Source: a virus
DNA length: 64,000 bases
Virus record (IMG/VR): IMGVR_UViG_3300009180_000039
Location: 1-64,000 of that record
Reading direction: 5' to 3' (one strand)
The notes under the pieces are model-generated. The model saw only the letters and a program-made list of their open reading frames with translations. It did not search any database and was not told where the DNA came from. The first letter of the stretch is position 1; the number at the start of each line of letters is the position of its first letter. Below, one piece after another: positions 7,437-13,732 of the stretch. A program made the translations under genes and the position numbers.

Positions 7437-7476
7437 GTTGGTTGGTTGGTTGGTTGGTTGGTTGGTTGGTTGGTTG
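7437..7476 (-). repeat. (CAAC)10 tetranucleotide repeat in a gene leader
   Basis: Ten perfect GTTG units on the plus strand (CAAC on the transcribed minus strand) fill the spacer from the TAA stop of the 7477-7890 gene to TAGGAACCCC before the 6918-7421 start. CAAC is also the core of the leader motif (CAACTAAGGA) found before other genes of this block. The repeat therefore looks like an expansion of a functional leader. The plus strand is (GGTT)n and could form a two-tetrad G-quadruplex. Confidence 0.9.
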
Positions 7477-7890
7477 TTACAGTGTAATTCCAGCGAATGA
7501 ATAAACGGGTAACCCGTTCGCACGTTTTGCCATTCGGTTAAGTTGATCGCAGCAATCGTATTCATTGTCACCGCGTAGCGGTTCCGATGTCATTCCGGGC
7601 TTGAATACTTGGCCTAGGGCACTTAAGGCCGTATAGCTATCGCTAGATTGTCCATTGTGCCAATTGGAGTAATGCCAATATGCTGCCACAATCAGGGAAT
7701 CTAGGGAACAATGGCCGAATTCGCCAATTGCCCACAATTCGTCAGATTCCCCCGGATAATCATGAACCAATCTAGCCAATAAATCGATAGCTTGCGTCAG
7801 TCGATTGTAGGTAAATATGGGTTCAATGGTGAACAATGTTTTTTCTATGGCGGAATGTAGAGCCCGGATTTTTGGTAGATGATTTTTCAT
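7477..7890 (-). CDS. Conserved-looking helical protein, unknown
   Basis: This is 137 residues, mainly helical (LHSAIEKTLFTIEPIFTYNRL, AIDLLARLVHDYP). A central part reads ELWAIGEFGHCSLDSLIVAAYWHYSNW. The C-terminal part has CCDQLNRMAKR. Phage proteins with LWxxGEFxxxxLxxLIxGxYW exist in my memory without known function. The stop codon directly abuts the CAAC repeat. The ribosome site before the ATG is weak (AAAGTATC). Confidence 0.55.
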   Translation of the reverse strand: MKNHLPKIRALHSAIEKTLFTIEPIFTYNRLTQAIDLLARLVHDYPGESDELWAIGEFGHCSLDSLIVAAYWHYSNWHNGQSSDSYTALSALGQVFKPGMTSEPLRGDNEYDCCDQLNRMAKRANGLPVYSFAGITL

Positions 7891-7920
7891 GGTAGATACT
7901 TTCGAAGATAGGTAATTGGG

Positions 7921-8367
7921 TTAGTTGCAAGCTAGATCAACAATATGTCGTTTTGCGTATTGGTAGATTCGGAATTCTGGAAAATCCCCCCAGTCGGTGC
8001 CATTGTCAGACTCGAAAGTCTGACAAGTATTGATATCATAGTGGCCGTATGCCAAGCAAGCTTCAATTTGCACTAGCATATTGTCGGATTCTTCCGAGTC
8101 ATCCATACCGATACACTTTAAGGCAGGAAGCATGGCGTCCGGACGGTTGACCGTCCCCAATTCAACGTACAAAGTACCCCCAGACTCTTGGAAGCGTACA
8201 AATTCACAATATCCGTTTGCTTCCCAATTGTTGGCTTCATAGTAAGTACCACCGTGTCGAATTGTATTTATATCGCCACTATATTGGATTCCCAATTCTT
8301 TGGCGATATCCCAAGGGTTACCCGTGCGCAGGCGTTTTATTGTGATGTTAGGCTTAGCAATCGTCAT
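7921..8367 (-). CDS. Acidic protein of unknown function
   Basis: This is 148 residues, strongly acidic. It has the patterns GNPWDIAKELGIQYSGDI and CEFVRFQESGGTLYVELGTVN, then a tail with DNGTDWGDFPEF. The start is preceded by TTTTGAGGATCAAAA (GAGGA). The tRNA-minihelix-like structure B ends 46 bases upstream. No family recognised. Acidity and position in the presumed early block are compatible with a host-takeover role, which is inference. Confidence 0.55.
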   Translation of the reverse strand: MTIAKPNITIKRLRTGNPWDIAKELGIQYSGDINTIRHGGTYYEANNWEANGYCEFVRFQESGGTLYVELGTVNRPDAMLPALKCIGMDDSEESDNMLVQIEACLAYGHYDINTCQTFESDNGTDWGDFPEFRIYQYAKRHIVDLACN

Positions 8368-8413
8368 TTTTGATCCTCAAAATTGGAAACAATAGAAACA
8401 AGTGTAACGGAAG

Positions 8414-8466
8414 GGAATAGGTATGGAATTGAACCATACAACCGTGAAACGGTTCCCTGCTATTCC
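8414..8466 (-). ncRNA. tRNA-minihelix-like RNA structure B
   Basis: On the minus strand there is a 7-bp outer stem (GGAATAG/CTATTCC). Inside it lies CAGGG, a small hairpin (AACCG-TTTCA-CGGTT) and a 6-bp stem (GTATGG/CCATAC) with loop TTCAATT. The loop fits the tRNA T-loop consensus TTCRANY. The T-arm-like stem abuts the outer stem, as in the coaxial acceptor/T stack. It begins 9 bases after a stop codon and its 3' end lies 46 bases before the next ATG. No CCA follows. No anticodon arm of tRNA type is present. Confidence 0.55.
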
Positions 8467-8475
8467 GAGACTAGC

Positions 8476-9054
8476 CTACCAAACCTCATTAGGGTTGATA
8501 GGAGTAGGCGAATAAACCAGGGCATTGTCGGATACCCGGTAGACAGGGTACGGGCATGGGCGGTAGCTATCGAACCAATCATGGCCGAAACAATAAGCCT
8601 TCGGGCCATCGGTATCGCATGGCGATAATAGGTAACAAGCACCGGGAGCACACGGACTACAATAGCGGGCATGTGTATAGTAGGGGCTCTTGGAAATAAA
8701 GATATCAACTTCCCCAATTTGTTCGCATTCATACCCTTCCGAATCGTAGGTGAATGAAGTAGGTTCCATGCAATCTGAGAATTCTAGTTCGAATTCCCCG
8801 CATTCTTCGCAATGAAGGGTATCGCCCCAAGCAATCGGATTTTCCGATTCCATGGTGGCCCCACAATCAGGGCACACACAATCGTACAGATCAGGTTCCC
8901 CGTATTGTGCCTCACTAGAATCATACCATGCGGAACCTACCGCATTATGAGGAATAACCCCATATCGGATATCCGTAGTGGTATCGACATTCACGGAATG
9001 GGAACCTGCCCAGTTGATACCATAGTCTGAGATTTTTTTAGTTGTATTCGACAT
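8476..9054 (-). CDS. Zinc-ribbon protein, conserved in phages, unknown
   Basis: This is 192 residues from ATG at 9054; the longer frame from 9153 begins with a hydrophobic stretch overlapping the next gene. It has DIRYGVIPHNAVGSAWYD near the start. A zinc ribbon follows (CVCPDCG, then CEECG at about residues 60-87). A distal Cys/Gly cluster reads CSPCAPGACYLLSPC, then YCFGHDWF and PYPVYRVSD. From memory, phage proteins with DIRYGVI and GPCYLxPxCDHDGPKxYCxGHDWF are known but not characterised. It probably binds zinc. Confidence 0.65.
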   Translation of the reverse strand: MSNTTKKISDYGINWAGSHSVNVDTTTDIRYGVIPHNAVGSAWYDSSEAQYGEPDLYDCVCPDCGATMESENPIAWGDTLHCEECGEFELEFSDCMEPTSFTYDSEGYECEQIGEVDIFISKSPYYTHARYCSPCAPGACYLLSPCDTDGPKAYCFGHDWFDSYRPCPYPVYRVSDNALVYSPTPINPNEVW

Positions 9055-9058
9055 TTGT

Positions 9059-9400
9059 TTAGACTTTCGAAAAATGAAGGGAAATAGAGACCAGGGAAAA
9101 ACAAGCACACAAAGAGTAGGTATCGGATGCAAGGTAGTTAAGTACAGTATCAATCGCTAGGGATTCCCTAGCGATATCAACTGTACTATAGGCAATGGGA
9201 CGAACATATTCGGTTGGTTTGCCTAGTTCCGTGCTACGCATCCCGATATAGTAGCCATCCTTGCCGATAAAATCGGCCATGGGTGACATAGGATAGCAAT
9301 AGGCAACATACTTAACTAGGTTAAGCTTTTCAGTGGCACCATATCCTAGGGATATGATACGATTCACCATGATATTGGGAATTGTGCGGATATTGGACAT
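9059..9400 (-). CDS. Small protein of unknown function
   Basis: This is 113 residues. The core reads LVKYVAYCYPMSPMADFIGKD, then GYYIGMRSTELGKPTEYVR. A C-terminal helix and a hydrophobic, Cys-containing tail follow (SLCACFSLVSISLHF). The gene ends five bases before the next gene starts on the same strand. No family recognised. Confidence 0.5.
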   Translation of the reverse strand: MSNIRTIPNIMVNRIISLGYGATEKLNLVKYVAYCYPMSPMADFIGKDGYYIGMRSTELGKPTEYVRPIAYSTVDIARESLAIDTVLNYLASDTYSLCACFSLVSISLHFSKV

Positions 9401-9472
9401 GGGATAATCTCCAAGAAAGTGAGGAAGTGAGTGAGCAAAAATGGGGTACCAAAAATTCCGACCGGAAACGAA

Positions 9473-9853
9473 TTACTGACCAAAAACTTCGCAATACTTG
9501 ACTAGTTCCGAGTGACTATATTTTGCACCGCATCCGATACTAGCCCATACTTTGCACCATAAGGTAGCTAGTTCTAGGCTAGCGAATCGCCAAGAGTATT
9601 CACCAGTACCAAAGGACATTCCACTAGGAATAGGATAGCCTAGGCTATCGAATAATTGCCGATTGTAGGCATAGTTCTCAAGGAAGGAATACCACCCGTC
9701 GGAACCTAGACTACGTGTATCGATTATTTCTGCGGATACAGTGTAGCCTAGGCTATCGTTGCCAACTACGGTAACCCATATTTGAGTGGATTCGTTTGGC
9801 CCCTCGGAAAAACAGTTTTGAGAGTCTGAATAAAAAACAAGCTTAGTTACCAT
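9473..9853 (-). CDS. First gene of the leftward block, unknown
   Basis: This is 126 residues: a beta-rich N-terminal part (STQIWVTVVGNDSLGYTVSAE) and a helical C-terminal part with Trp and Cys (LELATLWCKVWASIGCG). It is the promoter-proximal gene of the 7-kb leftward block. The ribosome site AAAGGAAAG lies about 10-18 bases before the ATG. Its long untranslated upstream region is rich in hairpins, for example AGCCAGC-AA-GCTGGCT. Unknown function. Confidence 0.55.
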   Translation of the reverse strand: MVTKLVFYSDSQNCFSEGPNESTQIWVTVVGNDSLGYTVSAEIIDTRSLGSDGWYSFLENYAYNRQLFDSLGYPIPSGMSFGTGEYSWRFASLELATLWCKVWASIGCGAKYSHSELVKYCEVFGQ

Positions 9854-10224
9854 GTTTCGGCGCTTTCCTTTGGAGTAGTGTACGGGGTTCTATTGGGTAA
9901 GGTAGCCTAGGGTTTCTAGTGCCCTAGTAGCCAGCTTGCTGGCTCTCAACAACATTTTCGCAGTCGTGTTTCTCTCGACACAACAAAGATATACAGGAGA
10001 CAACTCGGAGTCCAGGGCAACTACTCAAGATTATCGGGCATACCCCTAGAATACTTGAGAATAAACCCCAAATAAACTTTCCGAGATTCCCCAATAGACA
10101 TTTGGTATTTGAGAGCGTGAACGCTCTATGGTACACTTTCTACCCTTAACTCCTAGCTAGTGGCTACCCTAGCAACATAAAGCACTAGCCACAATAAACC
10201 AGAATATCCTAGTACCCTGCCCTG

Positions 10225-10453
10225 CCCTGCCCTATAGGAGGTGCTAGCACCTCACCTAGCACCGTGCCCTAGTAGCACCTCCTATCCCCTGCCCTATAGC
10301 ACCGTGCAACGGTGAGTCTGACATAGGGACAACCTAGTGAATTTCACAGGGATTATTGATATTGTGCCCTAGGGCAGTACCCTGCCCTATAGGAGGTGCT
10401 AGCACCTCACCTAGCTACCCTGCCCTATAGGAGGTGCTAGCACCTCACCTAGC
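10225..10453. repeat. Three 36-bp palindrome-bearing direct repeats
   Basis: Copies at 10225-10260, 10380-10415 and 10418-10453 read CCCTGCCCTATAGGAGGTGC and continue TAGCACCTCACCTAGC. Each contains the perfect 16-bp palindrome GAGGTGCTAGCACCTC. The last two copies are spaced by TA only, and a partial fourth (CCCTGCCCTAT) follows at 10456. An inverted half copy (TAGCACCTCCTAT) lies at 10274. The first copy is preceded by a CCCTG triplet repeat. Iterated palindromes suggest a dimeric protein binding site. Confidence 0.85.
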
Positions 10454-10620
10454 TACCCTGCCCTATGCTACTAGGCAACAAACCGAACATAGTAAACATT
10501 ATCGGACGTAGCATAGAAACTAGGCATACTATGCTTACACTCTAGGCACCTAGGCGTCTGATGAGGAGGGGGATCAGTTTTACTGATCATAATCTCAAAT
10601 GATCCAGGGGCCAGGGTGCT

Positions 10621-10642
10621 GAGCCTTGGGCTCGATTTTTTT
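10621..10642 (+). terminator. Rho-independent terminator-like hairpin, plus strand
   Basis: GAGCC-TTG-GGCTC, two bases, then seven T residues. It lies inside the non-coding region and points rightward, yet no plus-strand gene lies upstream before the structured repeats. This suggests that a short non-coding plus-strand RNA may end here. The stem is only 5 bp, so strength is uncertain. Confidence 0.55.
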
Positions 10643-10829
10643 ATAAAACTGAAAACTGAAAAAGGTGCCTAGGCTCTTGGACCGCTTCGCGGTCACTGGG
10701 CAGCCCGCCCACACAGCAATAGACCATAGGAGCAATAGGATTACTGCACAATAGCCTCATTGCACAATAGCCGACTGGTCCATCGCATGACCGAACCCTC
10801 GCACGATAGGCCGCGAAGCGGCCACCGGG

Positions 10830-10861
10830 TTGTGGGAAATAATGGGTACTTTTTCCCACAA
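10830..10861. repeat. Inverted repeat with DnaA-box-like arms
   Basis: TTGTGGGAAA at 10830-10839 and its exact complement TTTCCCACAA at 10852-10861 flank 12 bases. TGTGGGAAA matches 7 of 9 positions of a reversed DnaA box (TGTGGATAA). An AT-rich stretch follows directly. This could be an initiator or regulator site, or an RNA hairpin. Confidence 0.45.
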
Positions 10862-10900
10862 GACATAGCACTAGGTCCAAAATTTTTAGAAAACAAAATC

Positions 10901-10928
10901 TTGCAAAGGTTTAGAGCTAGGATAGACT
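10901..10928 (+). promoter_or_regulatory. Possible sigma-70-like promoter for 10980 gene
   Basis: TTGCAA (10901-10906) and TAGACT (10923-10928) are spaced by 16 bases, about 50 bases before the start codon of the FkbM gene. The match to consensus is moderate. It is read by eye only. Confidence 0.35.
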
Positions 10929-10979
10929 AGCACTGTACCTATCCCCTAAAACACAGCCCCTCTAGGAGGGGGTATTGTC

Positions 10980-11618
10980 ATGCTAATCTCTCTGAATGAT
11001 GTCAAAGACCTATGGGCCAAGTTTGGCCTGAGAGGTCTTAGTGTGCCGAGTATCTTGCACTCGGTAGCTCATGTGGGTGGGCACTATGGGGAGGAGATAC
11101 CAGACTACTTGGCTGCTGGGTTCGATCCGATTGACGTATTCGAGCCGCTGGCGGCTAATTGTGACGTAATCCGGAAGACGAACAACAGTGACCGGGTACG
11201 ACTGTATCAGGTAGCCTTGGGCTCTCAGGCTCTGGCAGGAGTACCTATGTTTGTCTCCAGTAATGAGGCACAGAGCAGTAGCCTGCTCAAGCCTACCCAG
11301 CACACAGTCCAGTATCCCAGCATTACGTTCGATAAGCAAGAGGTTGTCGATGTCTGGCCCTTAGATGGCTACCGACTAACGCCTGATCTCCTGGCGATGG
11401 ATACCCAGGGCTATGAGCTAGAAGTCCTTAAAGGTGCCACAGAGACGCTGAAAAGCGTTAAGGTGGTCTATACCGAAGTGAGCAATGTACCACTGTATGA
11501 AGGCTCGGCACTGGTCGAGGATCTCGACGAGTTTCTCCAGCCCTATGGCTTCAAGAGAGTCCGAACAGACTGGGTAGGTGTCACTTGGGGAGATGCAGTC
11601 TACGTTAAGATCCCATAG
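10980..11618 (+). CDS. FkbM-type methyltransferase, second copy
   Basis: This is 212 residues. The SAM-binding region is degenerate at the start (HSVAHVGGHYGEE, with VFEPLAAN following). The hallmark LAMDTQGYELEVLKGA and the downstream KVVYTEVSNVPLYEG are clear FkbM features. TAGGAGGGGG precedes the ATG, an excellent ribosome site. It stands alone as a rightward unit bounded by the control region and a bidirectional terminator. It is divergent from the 1513 gene and so not a recent duplicate. Likely O-methylates a sugar; target unknown. Confidence 0.82.
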   Translation: MLISLNDVKDLWAKFGLRGLSVPSILHSVAHVGGHYGEEIPDYLAAGFDPIDVFEPLAANCDVIRKTNNSDRVRLYQVALGSQALAGVPMFVSSNEAQSSSLLKPTQHTVQYPSITFDKQEVVDVWPLDGYRLTPDLLAMDTQGYELEVLKGATETLKSVKVVYTEVSNVPLYEGSALVEDLDEFLQPYGFKRVRTDWVGVTWGDAVYVKIP

Positions 11619-11682
11619 GAACTCCAAATTAGTGCCTAGGAAGCGTCCAGACGCTTTAGTGGGCCTCTGGGAGCTAAAACGA

Positions 11683-11708
11683 AAAACGGCCCTCTATGGG
11701 GCCGTTTT
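11683..11708. terminator. Bidirectional terminator between convergent genes
   Basis: AAAACGGCCC and GGGCCGTTTT pair in a 10-bp stem with a 6-base loop. A T-run lies on one side and an A-run on the other, so it can terminate both strands. It sits between the rightward methyltransferase and the leftward 11738-12136 gene. A further small hairpin (AAGCGT-CCAG-ACGCTT) is at 11641-11656. Confidence 0.8.
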
Positions 11709-11737
11709 GTGCGTTTAATGGGGAAGTCGCTAGCAAG

Positions 11738-12136
11738 CTAGTCTTCTAGGTATTCCAGATCGCTGGCACAGGCCCAGCCGTAGTAGCCTAGGCGGACGTT
11801 GCTACTATCTGGATTGAGGTCGATGTAATCGACAGTATCGCTGAACTCGACAGTATCGCTGAACTCGACAGGTTTAGGACAGCCAATGCCTACATATCGC
11901 CATGTAATCCGCTTGCGGGCTTTCCCGAACTCCAATGCCTTTTCCAAGGTCAGTTTCTTCCAGACCTGGGCTTTACGCATAATGGCTCGGGCTAGAACCA
12001 TCGGACCATCGGCACTCTCTACTCGGAAATAGACTGGGGAGTAGAAATTCTCCTTACCTGTAGGAGCACGATATTCCCCAGTGTACTCGTACCCCTCGAT
12101 CTTGGGCATTTTCATCAAAACATCTACAGTTTCCAT
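11738..12136 (-). CDS. Member of phage GYEYTGEYR paralog family
   Basis: This is 132 residues. The N-terminal pattern is PKIEGYEYTGEYRAPTGKE, followed by IMRKAQVWKKLTLEKALEFG. The same two modules appear in genes at 44701, 60763 and, weaker, 61142, so the phage keeps at least four paralogs. A short internal duplication, EFSDTVEFSDTVDY, lies near residue 92. From memory, phage proteins with IPEGYEYTGEYRxPKxGExYL are common and uncharacterised. It probably has a small beta-fold of unknown role. Confidence 0.65.
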   Translation of the reverse strand: METVDVLMKMPKIEGYEYTGEYRAPTGKENFYSPVYFRVESADGPMVLARAIMRKAQVWKKLTLEKALEFGKARKRITWRYVGIGCPKPVEFSDTVEFSDTVDYIDLNPDSSNVRLGYYGWACASDLEYLED

Positions 12137-12138
12137 AG

Positions 12139-12669
12139 CTAGTTCAATTCCCCCAGTGCTTTATCGTACATAGCTAGCTCTCGGTTCAAGGCAGCGGACA
12201 ATCCGCTGGCAATACTCTTGCCGACAGCTTTCTTTTTCTCAACACTCATAGCATCTCGGCCCGAAACGGCCAATAATGTCACCAACGATGATACTGCGGC
12301 GATGCTAGAATATACCAGACTCTTGATCTGTTCCTCGTTGAATGGGTCATACTGGTGCCGCCTTACGGCCAGAGCGACCGCCCCGCTCAGCACATCAGAG
12401 AACATTGGGACAGTATCTTTGTCCTCTTCACCGTATGCCAAGGCGGGATGGGTCAACCAGTGCAATCCCACGTAACTTCTTGCCAAGGAGTCCTGGATAG
12501 GACTATCGGCGGTCAGGGTGTCAGTGGTCTGGTAGCCAGACATAAAGCCGTCTAGTGCCAAAGTGGTCACGAAGAAGGCTTGCCAAGCAAGCTCGGCGTC
12601 TACAACATTCGTTAAATTTGCCTCCCGCAGCAAATTATTGATGTTTTCATGCAATTCATCTGAGTTCAT
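12139..12669 (-). CDS. Helical protein of unknown function
   Basis: This is 176 residues from ATG at 12669, preceded by AAAGGATC. Upstream in-frame codons would run through the divergent HU gene's start and are rejected. The protein is mostly helical, with a membrane-like C-terminal helix (KSLVYSSIAAVSSLVTLLAVSG). A segment resembling a transit of Ala/Leu residues follows. It is divergent from the HU-like gene with only 51 bases between starts, so their promoters must overlap. No family recognised. Confidence 0.55.
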   Translation of the reverse strand: MNSDELHENINNLLREANLTNVVDAELAWQAFFVTTLALDGFMSGYQTTDTLTADSPIQDSLARSYVGLHWLTHPALAYGEEDKDTVPMFSDVLSGAVALAVRRHQYDPFNEEQIKSLVYSSIAAVSSLVTLLAVSGRDAMSVEKKKAVGKSIASGLSAALNRELAMYDKALGELN

Positions 12670-12720
12670 GGTATGTTGATCCTTTCTGTAGACAACTATA
12701 CACCTTTTTGAGACAATAAA

Positions 12721-13365
12721 ATGGCAAAATTTAAGAAAAAGACGGTATCGACCAAGAGCATTGCCGATGCGGTTGCCGAGCAACTCGGCCTACGCAAAGG
12801 GCAGACTAAGGCTATCGTCGAAGTCGTCCTGCAAGAACTCTCCAAGCAGTTTATCACTACAGGATACATGAGATTGCCCAATCTGGGCACCATAAATATC
12901 CTGATTTCTGTGCGAAGTGGCGTCCCCAAGCCCTATTACACCTTCCGTCCGGTCGGACGCCTCCGAGCGTTTCTCGCTACCATGTGTACTGACCGAGCGA
13001 ACGCCCCGTTCCTTAAATATCTGCTTGAACGGGACCATATCAAGTACGAAAGGCAGGAAAACGGGCGTCTCGCCCGTGTAGCTGCCATCAAACAATGGCG
13101 GAAGAACGACGAAAACCGGGAGAGGGAGCGACTCGCCAAGATGCTAAGCGACAAAACCGGCGAGCCGGTTGATCCCGATAGCATCCCAGCGGAATACCTT
13201 ACTCCTCCCCGCGTGAGTACCGCTCGGTTACCCGATCACCGTATAACTGTACGTGAGATGTTAGCCAAGACCGGAGTGTTGTCCCCCCAGACAGAAGATC
13301 CCCAGCCGAATCCCGAAGAAAGTAGCCCTCTGGAGTCACTTCCAGATAGCAATACTGGTGTTTGA
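12721..13365 (+). CDS. HU/IHF-like DNA-binding protein with C-terminal extension
   Basis: This is 214 residues. Residues about 8-60 match the HU helical dimer body and the start of its beta sheet (STKSIADAVAEQLGLRKGQT, VVLQELSKQFITTGYMRLPNLGTI). The normal DNA-binding arm is altered, and a long basic and then acidic Pro-rich extension follows. HU-like proteins bend or coat DNA. The phage form may organise its genome or regulate transcription. The 3' 167 bases overlap a convergent gene on the other strand. Confidence 0.72.
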   Translation: MAKFKKKTVSTKSIADAVAEQLGLRKGQTKAIVEVVLQELSKQFITTGYMRLPNLGTINILISVRSGVPKPYYTFRPVGRLRAFLATMCTDRANAPFLKYLLERDHIKYERQENGRLARVAAIKQWRKNDENRERERLAKMLSDKTGEPVDPDSIPAEYLTPPRVSTARLPDHRITVREMLAKTGVLSPQTEDPQPNPEESSPLESLPDSNTGV

Positions 13366-13648
13366 TGAGTTTGTCCACCATGTCAAACACAGGGAATAGC
13401 TCAACCCATTCATTATCCACGCTGGCTGCCACGTCGATCATCTTCTGGGCAAGACTAGCACAAGCACCATACTTGCTGATATTCAGGATGTCATGGGCTT
13501 CTTTTTCCAATTTGGCAATCTCCACTCGGGTATAGGTTCGTTTGATAGGACGCTTCCGCTGATTTCGTAGCGGCGTCCGGTCCACAATGTACTTGGCTTG
13601 CCTTGCAAGCGAGTCCAAGAACTCTCGGGGCAAAGGATCTGATAGCAT
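13199..13648 (-). CDS. Helical protein overlapping the HU gene tail-to-tail
   Basis: This is 149 residues, unknown. It has a basic helical part (RTPLRNQRKRPIKRTYTRVE), then KLEKEAHDILN and a globular part (WVELFPVFDMVDKLIK). The first 94 codons lie in otherwise empty sequence and look coding. The last 55 overlap the HU-like gene's Pro-rich tail in antisense. Start at ATG 13648 with GACAAAAGACCA upstream, a weak ribosome site. Confidence 0.5.
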   Translation of the reverse strand: MLSDPLPREFLDSLARQAKYIVDRTPLRNQRKRPIKRTYTRVEIAKLEKEAHDILNISKYGACASLAQKMIDVAASVDNEWVELFPVFDMVDKLIKHQYCYLEVTPEGYFLRDSAGDLLSGGTTLRSWLTSHVQLYGDRVTERYSRGEE

Positions 13649-13678
13649 TGGTCTTTTGTCGCCTGTAGTATTAGTTTA

Positions 13679-13687
13679 TGTTATACT
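13679..13687 (+). promoter_or_regulatory. Extended -10 promoter before large terminase
   Basis: TG-T-TATACT fits an extended -10 element, 46 bases before the terminase start. No good -35 is visible. A similar TG-C-TAGAAT lies before the portal gene, so the late genes may share this promoter style. Confidence 0.45.
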
Positions 13688-13732
13688 GGCGGATAAGTAG
13701 CCCTTATTCTAACGCAAAATGAGATTTGTGCA

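Larger units (their letters stand above)
9854..10979. other. 1.1-kb non-coding control region between divergent genes
   Basis: No convincing gene lies here. It separates the leftward block from the rightward gene at 10980. It holds 20 or more CTAG tetranucleotides in about 650 bases, several perfect palindromes (TGCCCTAGGGCA, AGGTGCTAGCACCT), three 36-bp direct repeats and a terminator-like hairpin. Also present are two GC hairpins (10680-10694 GACCGC-TTC-GCGGTC; 10809-10823 GGCCGC-GAA-GCGGCC), paired TGCACAATAGCC copies at 10745 and 10761, and an AT-rich stretch near 10880-10910. It is a good candidate for a replication origin or a partition, packaging or master-promoter region. Confidence 0.6.

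Noticed and set aside
6869-8466. Complete tRNA genes at the two minihelix structures
   Set aside because: No D-arm, anticodon arm or CCA; only the acceptor/T-arm part is present.
9924-10136. 70-residue minus-strand frame in the control region
   Set aside because: No ribosome site, composition unlike neighbours, and it crosses strong hairpins; treated as untranslated leader.
10225-10453. CRISPR-like array
   Set aside because: Only three copies, one pair with a 2-base spacing and no unique spacers; no cas genes. Palindromic direct repeats fit a protein-binding site better.
10559-10590. CTGATGA hammerhead-ribozyme-like core
   Set aside because: No GAAA box or matching stems follow; only one short motif matches.
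10641-10880. 79-residue minus-strand frame in the control region
   Set aside because: Built over GC hairpins and repeats; no leader or coupling.
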